This document shows, piece after piece, positions 1-10,979 of a stretch of 64,000 nucleotides of DNA. The stretch is from assembly GCF_052324685.1 (NCBI RefSeq), contig NC_135221.1, positions 7,609,375 to 7,673,374 on the forward strand, written 5' to 3'. The stretch's first letter is position 1. Every line of letters begins with the position of its first letter. The DNA is from Brachyhypopomus gauderio. Lineage: Eukaryota > Chordata > Actinopteri > Gymnotiformes > Hypopomidae. The position numbers were made by a program, and so were the translations under genes. The notes beneath the pieces were generated by a model. It saw only the letters and a list, made by a program, of their open reading frames with translations, made no database searches and was not told the DNA's origin.

Positions 1-1173
1 ATAGAGGGCACACACATACAGGACATTAAGGACCAACGTCAGTTTTGATGCAAACACTTTCTGTAAAACGTCAAATCAACGCAGGTTATCTTATTGCATT
101 CCACTGCTGAAAAACCTATTTATTTATTCAAAGGAGAGTCGTGTACCAAATTATTGAAATAATCTTATCTAAATGCAATATTATCATTAACAGTAAAATG
201 CTAATGGCACAAAAATGTCACTATATTGATCTTAAAATTAAGACAACATTATTACTTTGAGTTATTGTGTTCATTTGGTGCTTCCCCTGATACAACTCAA
301 AAATAACTGATAACGTAACAATTGTGAGTAAGTATTAAGGGGTGTTACACTGCATGACTGTACACTGTGAAGTCATGATCCTCCATGTTTTAAACAATGC
401 TGTATTGTGTGCAAATTATACATTCATGTTACTGAATTAGAATAGTTGATGGTTCTATTTCTATGTGTTCACACGATACAAGTAACTGCTCAGCTCTGGT
501 CCTTTACCCATGCTTGGAACAGAACATGTTCAAGCCATTTTTGACCCACAAATTGTATTGTGACAGACATACAAGACAACATACCACACAAGGCAACCAC
601 ACAAGCTCAGTTAAACCCACAGTATACTGTATACTCATCATTTACAAACAATGATATCCAAAGCAACAATCATACTCTTAAATTTACCATGAATGTAGAG
701 TTTACAAACCTCCAGTGTAACTTACACAGGCTATTTGCCATTTTCTCTGATCATTGTCACAACATTAAAGTGGCATATATACATAATGAAATAAGATTAA
801 TACAATGTAAACAATGTAATTCATTCATAAATAACTCAAAATTGGTACACATTATTATTCTTTGAAGAGTACATCTGCTTGTGATTTTTGAAAACGTGTC
901 AATCTTTTGCAAGAACCAGCCTGCTTGTAGCAGAATGTATTAATATAATTGATGACATGAATAATAATAACAGCTATATGATAAATAATATAATAATAAT
1001 ATAGCAATAATAATAATATGATAATGAATTATATAATAATAATAAGAAGAAGAAATTTCTTTCATTTTTACAGAATAATGAAAATTTTGACTGAAACAAA
1101 ACTCAGTAGACCTACAGTAGACCAAACAACAATCTCAGTAGTTCCATTTACAAATCCCTTAGCACAATCATCT
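1..1173 (-). other. chst8 3' UTR and downstream flank, AT-rich
   Basis: This stretch lies directly 3' of the chst8 stop codon, reading on the minus strand. It is strongly AT-rich and has no credible coding sequence; the short open frames here lack codon structure or recognisable motifs. A minus-strand AATAAA polyadenylation hexamer is visible at about 123-128 inside a TTTATTTATT run, so a 3' UTR of about 1 kb is possible. The true cleavage site cannot be fixed from sequence alone. Confidence 0.5.
957..1052. repeat. AT-rich trinucleotide microsatellite (ATA/TAA)n
   Basis: Imperfect runs of aataataat and ataataata spread over about 95 bases, ending in an AAGAAG stretch. It falls within the presumed chst8 3' UTR or immediate flank. 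Confidence 0.7.
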
Positions 1174-2244
1174 TCAGTACAAATCCTTGAATGGCTTAGA
1201 GTAGTTAAACATTAGATAATCCATAAAGAAAAAGTCATATGCCCTCTGCCTCTCTGTTAAGTTCAGCTGCATGAAATACTCGCGTGTAATTTGTGAGGAA
1301 GTCCTTGCTGCGTTTGGGTTCCTGTCTTTAATACTGGGGAAAGTTAAGTTAGCGGGAGCTCCGATATGTCTCAGGAGGAAATTGGCGTCCTCTTCCATAG
1401 TTTCAAACTTGCCGATGAAGTCATAGTGTGTCAGGCAGGGGCTGCAAAGTTGCGCCACGGGCTCCCAGTGGATGTCCATGCCCACGGGCCGGTGAACGTC
1501 CAGCAGGTACTGGATGAACTCCTTGAAAGTCACACCTGCTCCGGTGCGCAAAGCCTGCTGGGACGGGTTCCTTCGGTACCTGGAGATGATGGGCCTCCCA
1601 AACACTGGGTGATAGTATGAGTTTGGGCTCTCGAACTTGTCTCGAAAGGCCGACACGAGCCTCTCGAAGGGCTCCCTGACGAAGAGGACCTTCGTGTAGG
1701 CCTCCAGGCGGCGCACGATTCCCTTGCGGTCGAAGGAGTCCAGTTTTTTCAGGTGTTTCCCGTAGTGCACCTGCTCGTGCCTTAGTTCGCCCGTAGAGGA
1801 GGCATGACCCTGCAGCACCATGAGCACACGCTTCCAGTTGGAGCAACCCGCCTTGGGCACCTCGCAGTAAAGCAGCTTGTGCACGTCCTCCACGAAGATG
1901 CGAGCCACTTGCTGCCGGGTTATCGGTCGCGTGCCCGCACCGCTCCTGTACTTGGCACACACCTCCTCCATAAGCCTCTGGCGGGAACGCTGAACCTGGG
2001 TCAGACGTTCAGCATTGTCCGGGCTGACACCAGCCAGAACGCCGCCGAGCTGCTGAAGGGACGAGGAGCTCTTCAGAAGTTTGCGGTGGTTCTTGGTGAT
2101 CTGGGGGGTGATGTCTATGGGGTTGACTGCAGAAGACGGTGGGTTCCACAGGGAACGTTTGGCTGGGTGGATATGGTTGGGAATGTTGCTCTCTGCTGGA
2201 CTAGATGCTTGTGTGTCATCATCCGCACAATGACGGCAGCGTTC
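1174..2244 (-). CDS. chst8: carbohydrate sulfotransferase 8, catalytic 3' exon
   Basis: Terminal coding exon of a Golgi type II membrane enzyme that transfers sulfate from PAPS to C4 of GalNAc on N- and O-glycans such as those of pituitary hormones (known for CHST8). The exon encodes 356 residues. The 5'-phosphosulfate-binding motif [13 protein letters not shown] and the 3'-phosphate-binding motif [17 protein letters not shown] are both present, as are the family motif [10 protein letters not shown] and the C-terminal [12 protein letters not shown]. Three NxS/T sequons are visible (two NLT, one NYS). The KPFxDLY ending and motif detail fit CHST8 better than CHST9 or CHST11-14. The exon opens after a TTTTTGTAG acceptor at about 2245, where the frame hits a stop upstream; an internal AG after 2193 is an alternative acceptor. 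The stop codon is at 1174-1176. Confidence 0.93.
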   Translation of the reverse strand, partial: ERCRHCADDDTQASSPAESNIPNHIHPAKRSLWNPPSSAVNPIDITPQITKNHRKLLKSSSSLQQLGGVLAGVSPDNAERLTQVQRSRQRLMEEVCAKYRSGAGTRPITRQQVARIFVEDVHKLLYCEVPKAGCSNWKRVLMVLQGHASSTGELRHEQVHYGKHLKKLDSFDRKGIVRRLEAYTKVLFVREPFERLVSAFRDKFESPNSYYHPVFGRPIISRYRRNPSQQALRTGAGVTFKEFIQYLLDVHRPVGMDIHWEPVAQLCSPCLTHYDFIGKFETMEEDANFLLRHIGAPANLTFPSIKDRNPNAARTSSQITREYFMQLNLTERQRAYDFFFMDYLMFNYSKPFKDLY

Positions 2245-2382
2245 CTACAAAAATGTAATTCAGGATCAGATAAGGTTGAGGCTTAAGACATTCAAACTAT
2301 TTTTCACTTTTTCATATTCTGTATTGTGAATGTAGGATATGTTGTCTCAAAATAATTGCTAAGAGAGAGATTTGCAGATTTT

Positions 2383-2682
2383 CAGTGGGTCAGAAGTGTA
2401 CTTTGTTAGTAACTGAACACTTGGAGTAGCCTTCCTTTCAAGCTTTTGTGCCAAAGTCTTTGCCTAAACCTCCTGACAGAACTGTTTCTTGTGGACCTCC
2501 TTATTTGGACATCGAGAACTCTGTTTGAACACTTCTATGGGCTTCAAGAAAGATGCACTGGCTCTATATGTAACAGTCCACTCCCACTTCACTCCTAATT
2601 ATGACAATTGGCCAATCAGAAGCTTCACATCATTTTTCTGGGCTCTGAAAAAATTTCATCTATGTATGTTTTCGACCCACTG
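2383..2682. mobile_element. 300-bp non-autonomous Tc1-like MITE (Sleeping-Beauty-type ends)
   Basis: The left end begins CAGTGGGTCAGAAGTGTA and the right end finishes TATGTTTTCGACCCACTG, an inverted-repeat pair like the termini of salmonid/zebrafish Tc1 elements. Inside the right end, AATCAGAAGCTTCACATC and CATCATTTTTCTGG resemble the subterminal part of that family. No transposase frame remains, so this is an internally deleted or decayed copy lying in the chst8 intron just 5' of the last exon. Flanking TA duplications are not clear. Confidence 0.6.
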
Positions 2683-2949
2683 GAGAGAAACCGATATAGA
2701 TATTAAAAATCCCAGTGAAAATATATATAAATCCCAGTGAAGTACACGAGGTTTCCAGAGAAACAGGAGGTTTGAGTTTCTTCATGAGCTGTGCAAGCAA
2801 AGTACTTCAGCTGATGAACAAACATCCTGTTACTCTGAAAACCTTGTGTACTCCACTGGAATTTTTAATCTCTCTCTCTGTCTCTACATCTCTCTCTCTA
2901 CTGCAAAGCAAGAATGCATTCAAAAACAGAAGTGTTAGTGGTTTATTTT

Positions 2950-4570
2950 TGTCAATAAACAAAATGCACAGTGAATGAACAAAAGAGAAATCTAAATCAA
3001 ACACATTTTTGGTGCGATCACATTTGCCTTCAAAACAGCATCAATTCTTCAAGCTACACTTGCACAAGGTTTTTGAAGGAACTCTGCAGGGAGGTTGTTT
3101 CAAACATCTTGACGAACTAACCACAGATCTTCAGTGGATGTAGGCTTTCTCAAATCCTTCTGTCCATGTAATTCCAGACAGACTTGATGTTGAGACCATA
3201 TCATCACTTCCAGGTCTCCTTCATGCTGAAGACAGTTTGGTTCATTGTCCTGCTGTGGAATAAATTTGGAGCCAATCAACCACCTCCCTGATGGTGCTGC
3301 ATGATGGAAACGTTTTTTCTTTTTTCCAAATGCATTTCTCAGCATTGAGAACACCATTAATCCTGAACAAATCCCCAACTCCGTCAGCTGAAATGCAGCC
3401 ACAATCTTGCCAGAAACCTTCACCATGCTTCCCTGTGCATGCAGACACTCATTATTGCGCTCCCGGCCCTTTGAACAAACTGTCTTCTATTACAGTCAAA
3501 TATTTCACATGTTGACTCATCACTCCGGAGCACCTGAAGCCATTTTTCTGCATCCCAGTTCCTACGTTTTCGTGCATAATTGAGTCATTTGGACTTTTTC
3601 TACATCCACATATGTTTTGTTTTTTTTTTTTACCACAGTTCTTCCTCTCCAAACAGTAGATGGGTGTACTGGATCCTACTGGTTTCTGCCAGTTCTGAAG
3701 GCTCTGCTGGACATGTACCAGTTTTGATGGGAAGTAGACATATTGCGTCATCTGCTGCATCTGCTGCAAGTTTCCTGGGCCCACCACTGCATCTATGGTC
3801 CTCGATGTACAGGCCCATGTATTTGTGCTCCTTCAAAAGAGCCTGTAGATCACATAATGAAACTCCAGGCTGCGTTGGAATGTTTGCCTGGGAGAGACCT
3901 TGCCTGGTGAGAGACCTCGTCTGGTGAGAGACCTCGTCTGGTGAGACCTCGCTTGGTGAGAGACCTCGTCTGGTGAGAGACCTCGTCTGGTGAGAGACCT
4001 CGCCTCGTGAGAGACCTCGCCTCGTGAGAGACCTCGCCTCGTGAGAAACCTCGTCTGGTGAGAGCCCTCACCTGGTGAGAGACCTCGTCTGGTGAGAGAC
4101 CTCGCCTGGTGAGAGACCTCGCCTGGTGAGAGACCTCGCCTGGTGAGAGACCTCATCTGGTGAGAGACCTCGCCTGGGAGAGACCTCGCCTGGTGAGAGA
4201 CCTCGCTGATGCAGTATAACTACCTTGTGCCTAGTTTTTGTGCTCAGTTTTGCCATTGTGTATGACCTGTGACATGAAACGGTCTTCCACAAGCTCAGCC
4301 TGGGCTGGGATGTAACACCTTCATTGTTTAGTTGTTCCTCACCCAGTGTTAGGCCTCCTACACAGCAGTTTGTTTTTCAGTTAATTACATTTCCACTTAC
4401 ATATGAAGAAAATTATAATTATCATCATCTGTTTGGGTTTAATTGGTTAGTCATATTGGACTTTGTGTAAGTGTACCTAGAATTGAAAGGGTCATCAAAC
4501 TATTATTTCAACACCAAATATTCACTTTGTATTTTCACTTTCTTTTGTTCATTCACTTTGTATTTATATG
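2950..4570 (-). mobile_element. Tc1/mariner element, decayed transposase on the minus strand
   Basis: Inverted termini share the core CAGTGAATGAACAAAAGA (left, about 2968) with its reverse complement near 4540-4558. Between them minus-strand fragments of a Tc1 transposase are recognisable in order: an N-terminal start at about 4256 leading into the PAIRED-like helix-turn-helix (GLSPGEVS for the usual GLSQAEIS), a GRPRKL-like piece near 3760, the ARK/WDAEKW region near 3560, the GCISADGVGDLFRINGVLN block near 3360, and the catalytic-Asp region QQDNEPN near 3250. Frameshifts and stops break the gene, so it cannot be functional. The helix-turn-helix region is expanded by a 17-bp minisatellite. 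It sits inside the chst8 intron. Confidence 0.88.
3885..4206. repeat. 17-bp minisatellite inside the Tc1 transposase gene
   Basis: About 18-19 head-to-tail copies of GAGAGACCTCGCCTGGT, with variants CGTCTGGT and CGCCTCGT. The left border reads GCCTGGGAGAGACCTTGCC and the right border GAGAGACCTCGCTGATGCAG, both continuous with the transposon sequence. The array is therefore an internal expansion of a segment of the transposase open frame, not a separate insertion. Confidence 0.92.
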
Positions 4571-5538
4571 TATAAATACATACATACAAATATAAAATTA
4601 TATATTATTCAAAGAAGATTTAAAATGCTTTAAATAAATACACAGTGAAGGAAGTTTACAAAATTTGTAAAATTCACTAAAGTGATGTGTCTCTAAAGAT
4701 CACCACACTGTGGCACCATTGCACAATCATCAGGTCCACTGGTACGTTTAAGAGTATCCAAGCGCCCTTAGCTGAAGTGATGCCATAAGCACCTGGGACG
4801 TTACAGCAGCACAGAGAATGTAAGATTACCTTTTTCACCAGCTGCCCCATGGGGTATAAGAGTTTTCCACCTATGGAATGAAGGGAAAGAGTGATGCGTT
4901 AATTTAGTTCCAGTCCCTTTCATTCAACCTTCAGCCTGAAGCAAAGGACTGTATAAGTACACCTGAATGGATTTGTCTCCTAAAGCCACACTTAAAGAAC
5001 ACTAGGAGGCCATGTTCATAGAGTCGTCCTCAATGGGGAAGGGCATGGAGGCTGGGAGGGGCAGAGGGGTTGGAGGTGGATGTGGGGGTGGGGGTGGGGG
5101 TGGGTGGAGTTGAAGGGGGCACTTTCATGGGCAGCTCTAATGTTTCTGTGCCACTGCTTTCTGTGGCTTCCAGATGGCAACCCAGCACCAGCACCTCAGC
5201 GCCAAGGTTACTGTATGCAAAACAAAGAACTTCACTTTATTCACATTCACAATAGGGGCGGCTCAGGAGTCACGTTCTGAAAGAACACTGCAACTTCTGG
5301 TTAGAGGTGATTAGTGTGTGTGGGAAAAGTATAATTTAGCATTGAGTTTTCTTCATATGCTGACAGAGGCTTTCTAGATTTGCGAGTGTGCTTAAGGATG
5401 TACTAACTGGATGGTGCTCAGTTTGACAGCACTGGGTCTTCCACCCAGCGGTTCTTCATTAGTGCTGGTCATGACAGACCCGCCTGCCTCTCAGAGACTG
5501 TACCAGAGACATAGGCATTTGTAAATGTACACAGAGAT
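4571..5538. other. chst8 intron, no gene seen
   Basis: Intronic sequence of chst8. It holds an ATACATA-rich patch at 4560-4600 and a G-rich GGGGGTGGGGGTGG tract at 5072-5106. No exon, RNA gene or recognisable transposon was found. Confidence 0.5.
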
Positions 5539-6249
5539 TAGAGCAGATGGTCTGGAGGAGTTCTCTCTGTGTCCTGACGCTGACCTATAGAGAGATCGAG
5601 ATGGTCTAGAGGAGTTCTCTCTGTGTCCTGACGCTGACCTATAGAGGGATCGAGATGGTCTGGAGGAGTTCTCTCTGTGTCCTGACGCTGACCTATAGAA
5701 GGATCGAGATGGTCTAGAGGAGTTCTCTCTGTGTCCTGACGCTGACCTATAGAGGGATCGAGATGGTCTAGAGGAGTTCTCTCTGTGTCCTGACGCTGAC
5801 CTATAGAGGGATCGAGATGGTCTAGAGGAGTTCTCTCTGTGTCCTGACGCTGACCTATAGAGAGATCGAGATGGTCTAGAGGAGTTCTCTCTGTGTCCTG
5901 ACGCTGACCTATAGAGGGATCGAGATGGTCTAGAGGAGTTCTCTCTGTGTCCTGACGCTGACCTATAGAGGGATCGAGATGGTCTAGAGGAGTTCTCTCT
6001 GTGTCCTGACGCTGACCTATAGAGAGATCGAGATGGTCTAGAGGAGTTCTCTCTGTGTCCTGACGCTGACCTATAGAGGGATCGAGATGGTCTAGAGGAG
6101 TTCTCTCTGTGTCCTGACGCTGACCTATAGAGAGATCGAGATGGTCTAGAGGAGTTCTCTCTGTGTCCTGACGCTGACCTATAGAGGGATCGAGATGGTC
6201 TGGAGGAGTTCTCTCTGTGTCCTGACGCTGACCTATAGAGGGATCGAGA
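5539..6249. repeat. 54-bp minisatellite, about 13 copies
   Basis: Near-identical head-to-tail units of 54 bp beginning GATCGAGATGGTCTAGAGG and containing TCTCTCTGTGTCCTGACGC and GACCTATAG. Variation is confined to three sites: CTAGAGG or CTGGAGG, and AGAGGG, AGAGAG or AGAAGG before GATCG. The CTGGAGG form occurs in the outer copies. Lies in the chst8 intron. Confidence 0.95.
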
Positions 6250-7139
6250 CTGTTATCGATTAGATATGCAAGTCCTGGGTGTTCCTGTGTGCTGGATTCT
6301 GGTGTACACTGTCCAGAACACTAAAGGCAGACTAAAGAAGAGAGTGTGACATGATTTTTAACAGGAAGTTCCTCTTGTCTTCCCCTCACATTTCCTCACC
6401 AGTCCTCTACGCTTTTGCTGCTTGATTTTAGCACACACAATTCCAGACATTTTTTTCTCAGTACTTCTGTTGCTCCTGAAACATTCTGTTAAGTTCATTT
6501 GTGTGACTTTAAGATCTATGTAATTGTGTATCTATTTAAGCATGGTTTTACAACAATGAATTTATATTGGCAAATAAATTGATTTTCAAATTTCACTCTC
6601 ATAAAGCATTTTCAGCCTTTATTGGAGACACAAGAGAAACATTGCCTGTTCAAAAAAGAAATATACAGTCATGATCTCGCTATTATCTGCTACAGTTTAT
6701 TAACTTTATTATCTAATGGCCCAGCCTACAGGTCACCTCGGGGTTAATGTACACAACAGGAGACCACAGAAGGCCACAGAGAGTAAAGTGGGTAAATGTT
6801 GTGTGTGAAATAATGCAGCAGGACTGTAGGGTCTGCTGTATAATGTCAGGAAAGTCCCACTGCGGTCTACACCTCAGATCATTACTGTTAATGGTTAAGC
6901 ATTGTGTGAGGCAGGGACCTAGCAGGAGAAAGGGAGAGCAAGAGAAGAAAAGGTTTCTGCATTTTACACACGAGTACACTCACCCCTCAACAACACTCCT
7001 TAATGTCCCCCCACACCGAGCTGGCGTGCACAACACGGCCTGACGCGTGGAGAAGGTGCAGGGGTACGGGCCACAGAGAGGAAGAGGAGGGAGGAAGAGG
7101 AGAGATGACCCAGGCCCGGGCACAATTCAGGGCTGGTGA
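6250..7139. other. chst8 intron, no gene seen
   Basis: Unique-looking intronic sequence with short spurious open frames on both strands and no recognisable domain, RNA gene or transposon signature. Confidence 0.45.
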
Positions 7140-7605
7140 ACCAAAGGAGTGTTACCCTCGAAGAGTAAATGACTCAGAGCAGGAAGGAGTGTTACCCTCA
7201 CAGAGTAAATGACTTGGAGCAGAAAGGAGTGTTACCATCACAGAGTAAACGACTCAGAGCAGGAAGGAGTGTTACTCTCACAAAGTCATTTACTCGAAGA
7301 GTAAATGACTCGGAGCAGAAAGGAGTGTTACCCTCACAGAGTAAACGACTCAGAGCAGGAAGGAGTGTTACCCTCACGGAGTAAATGACTCGGAGCATAA
7401 AGGAGTGTTACCATCACAGAGTAAACGACTCGGAGCATAAAGGAGTGTTACCATCACAGAGTAAACGACTCAGAGCAGGAAGGAGTGTTACCCTCACGGA
7501 GTAAACGACTCAGAGCAGGAATGAGTGTTACCCTCACGGAGTAAACGACTCGGAGCAGGAATGAGTGTTACCCTCACGGAGTAAACGACTCGGAGCAGGA
7601 AGGAG
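7140..7605. repeat. 40-bp minisatellite, about 11 copies, with an internal inversion
   Basis: Unit of 40 bp built from GAGTAAACGACTCGGAGCAG and GAAGGAGTGTTACCCTCACG, with AACGACT/AATGACT and CAGGA/CATAA variants. Near 7284-7310 an inverted half unit creates a perfect 12-bp hairpin (AGTCATTTACTC, 3-base spacer, GAGTAAATGACT). Open frames through the array are by-products of the repeat. Confidence 0.92.
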
Positions 7606-10600
7606 GCGCTTCAGTGCAGCGGGCTTCTGCATGGAAGAAGACCGGCCCATCTCGCTGCCCATCACTTCAAATCCACGCCCTGTTCCTCCTTCCATGCGAG
7701 CTAGCCGCAGACGGACGGGTGCCCCTGTGAGAGACCTTGCCTCGGTTTAACAACAAGTAAAGCTTTTAAGTGAGCCGATCAGTGGAGCTGGTACAGCAGT
7801 TCAGCTGCAGTAGCTGTGAACTGTCAGCCTCCCGATTTTAGTGTGTCCTCATCTGTCAACACAGACATCAGGGACAGGGTGTGTAAGGCAGAGTGGGGCA
7901 CAGGTCTCTCCATCAGTGTCAAAGCACTGTGAAAACCCTCCCTGTCTTTCTGTCACTGTTGATTTGACTCTGCTGATTTATATGCCGGATTTGATAAGAC
8001 GGATCCATGCTGCTTCATACTACTACCACAACAGGGAAAGTTATTGCCTAGTAAATTTTGACATAATAAAATCTAGTTCTTGCACATGTTAAAGTGTTTT
8101 TTTTTTTTTAAGAACCTCAAACTAGTCAGTGTAAAATAAGTGTGATGCATTTTGCAAAAGTATTGAATACTGAGATCTGATTTAGGAAGATACACAAAAT
8201 GAATCCATCTTTTTCTCATCTGACACAACACGGCAATTTCAGTATAAGATCCGGATTGTTTGTGGATATTGGGAAAACGGCTTAGTTCACAGCTCCATGA
8301 ACTAGTGAAGATAATCTCCACTTCATCATAATGCATCACTGAAAAATATCCTCTGCAACTGAATCGTTATAAAGCTTTCATGCAGGAGTTTCATTAAAAT
8401 GATAATCGTGTTATGAATGCTAAAGTGAGGGGTGCAGTTAGCATTCTACAAATAAACATCTAACTAGTGAGGCACATTTGCAATTTTCAGCGAAATGCTC
8501 CTTTGAGGACGAGGTGATAATGAGGTGGATTAGGTAAAGTGACTGAGTCCTGATGTTATTCAACATTCTGCTTTTTCACACAGGTCTAGCGGTTTTACGT
8601 CTCCGAATACACCCAGGATATTCTCCTCCATCAAAACAGCGTGTTGTTTATCACCGCTCGCTTGTTCTCAACATGAAATCGATATATCACAGATACGGCA
8701 AAAGCTTCTGCTCTGATGAGAAGTTGACCTGAGTGACCAGGAAGAGGAATGAGCTGCAGTGAATAAAATCTGACATTTTCTATATATTTTGTGCCCATAT
8801 TTTTGTCTCTAAAAGAGATGGACAACCAATAAGGAAATGGCATACATATGTGATCGTGTCATTCATCACAAGCATCCTGGAGGAAAATATGAGTTAAATT
8901 TTAACAGAAGCCCTCAAGCAAATGAGCACGAGGTTAGCTAGTGCTGTTTTACAATACTTAAAATAGTTGTCTTAAAATAGGTTATTTCCTCCTAACATAG
9001 TAAATAGTATCACACTGTCTGACTTGGTGTTGAACCATGGTTGGTAGTCACCTTGCAGGAGTGGTAGAGGACACAGAAGTATCACACATCAAGCCATGGG
9101 CTCCTAAAACAACAGTGCAGCTAATTTTAGCCCGTGTCATCTGTCAACACCTGAGTTGACAGGTAGTGAGTGTGCGAGCCAAACTGGGGCATAGGCATTG
9201 GTATATTCATGAAACCCAAAGCACAGTGAAAAGGCTGTCACACGAGTGCTGTGGTGGAGCTGGGATCCGCGCGCCCTGTCAAACCATAACCAAACCAGGA
9301 AGAGGCACAGGGTGCCGAGGTTAGATGCAATACAATCTAGCTCGTGCGCATGAAAAACGGGGTGAAAACGAACCTCAAAATGCAAAATCGATACGTTTTA
9401 CACTGTGTCAGTGAATAGCTGTGTGTCAGGACTGCCAAAGGGGAGCAGATGGTGTCGTTTGTAGACTGTTTCACATGCACCGCGCTGCAGAGTGGTGGAA
9501 AGAGGACTGCACCTAATCTTAGCACCTGCTGCCGTGCCTTGCTTGAGTCTATGCATTTCTGTGGTGTCTGTATGGGGACTGTATGTGTGTGTGGGGAGAG
9601 AGGTAGGGAGAGAGAGAAACAGAGATAGAGAGAGAATTTGAGTCTGCGTGTCAAGTTACTCTAAAATAAGAGACTGTAGAAAGTACTCAAAATCTTCATT
9701 ATCTTAAACTGTAATTTCTTTTCAGCAGAGTTGAATGAAAATAATCCAGAAATCCTACTGAGTATTAGTACAGAATGTAAAACTGAGAACTGCTCACCAT
9801 TTTCTTACAGATAAGCCACACACGTACCAAGACACCACATATGAACTCCAAACTCAAGTTGGCTTGGCTACACCAATACAAGATTATTAATTTTTTTATT
9901 ATGTGTAACTGAGACTAAATAGCTGACATACACACACAGTGTTAGGGATGCTGCTATGCCAATACACTATAACCTCTGGCACCTTTAGATTTATGATAAG
10001 GGATTCTTTAGGCAAGCCTGTGAGATGAGAAACACTTACTCTGTGTGGCAGCTTTGAAACTCCAAAGGGCATAGAGGATGTGCACTCCAAACATCCCTGT
10101 TCCTTCGCCTGCACTCTGTCTTTATTTGAACACCCTCTGACAGCCACACTGCCTCTCTGCACATCAATATTTATACCTGCTAGACAGAAGAATAGTTAAC
10201 ATCTCCAGACACCCCAGCCAGCAGTGCATGGAGGGAAAGTGGGAATGAACTGAGACAAAGAAATAGAATTAATGAGCAAACAAGAGATGGAAGGAGTATT
10301 GACTGGTAGATTTTGACCGACTGGATCAGGCAGAGGTGGTCAGATGTGTATATGGGTATGTACGTGGCTGGATGGGCTAATTGAATACAGCTGTTAGTGA
10401 TGTGCTGACCAAGGACACTTCCCCCTAAAATCCTGAGCTGGCCCAACCATCCTGTCACCCTCCTACCAGACTATGGACAGATCAGACTCAAACTTGATTT
10501 ATTCCGTAAAAATAAAAACAACAACAAAATACTTTTTTTTTAAGGCCAAGATGCTCCCCGCTACAGTGAAAGAGGCAGGCAGCCTGGGCCTTCGCTTGAC

Positions 10601-10748
10601 ATGAGTCTCGTCAATCAGTGTGAGACACTTCTCATGTTTACTCCTATTGTGTTGCAGCAGGGCCCCCTGATGCCACCACCGTCTGTTACAGGCTGCTGTG
10701 CTGAAAGAGAGCACGTGTTTCCCTATCACTGTGCCCCCCTGCGCACAC
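7606..10748. other. chst8 intron, no gene seen
   Basis: Begins with a GC-richer segment (7606-7745) that looked exon-like but whose splice phase does not fit chst8. A diverged duplicate pair (about 7826-7935 and 9130-9245) shares CATCTGTCAACAC and AAAGCACxGTGAAAA. A purine-rich GA stretch lies at 9596-9640. No other feature could be supported. Confidence 0.4.
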
Positions 10749-10979
10749 GCACACACACACACACACACACATACACCTCCCCTGCACACACACACATACA
10801 CACACACACCTCCCCTGCACACACACACACACACAACCCCCCTGCACACACACACACACACACACCTCCCCTGCACACACACACACACACACACACACCC
10901 ACCCACACATACACACACATACACCTCCCCTGCGCACGCACACACACAGATACACACACACACACACACCTCCCCTGCA
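10749..10979. repeat. compound (CA)n microsatellite with a CTCCCCTGCA punctuating motif
   Basis: (CA)n runs of 10-30 bases are separated by CCTCCCCTGCA or CCCCCCTGCA about seven times. This gives an irregular higher-order tandem array in the chst8 intron. The long open frames on both strands are simple-repeat translations. Confidence 0.9.

Noticed and set aside
1804..2286. 160-residue plus-strand open frame
   Set aside because: Antisense shadow of the chst8 catalytic exon; the minus-strand frame carries the conserved sulfotransferase motifs.
5539..7605. CRISPR-like direct repeats
   Set aside because: Units are contiguous with no unique spacers, in a vertebrate intron; these are minisatellites.
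7606..7745. GC-rich segment as the missing chst8 middle exon
   Set aside because: A minus-strand frame with an acceptor exists, but its only donor gives phase 1 out instead of the required phase 0, and the peptide does not resemble the CHST8 stem region.
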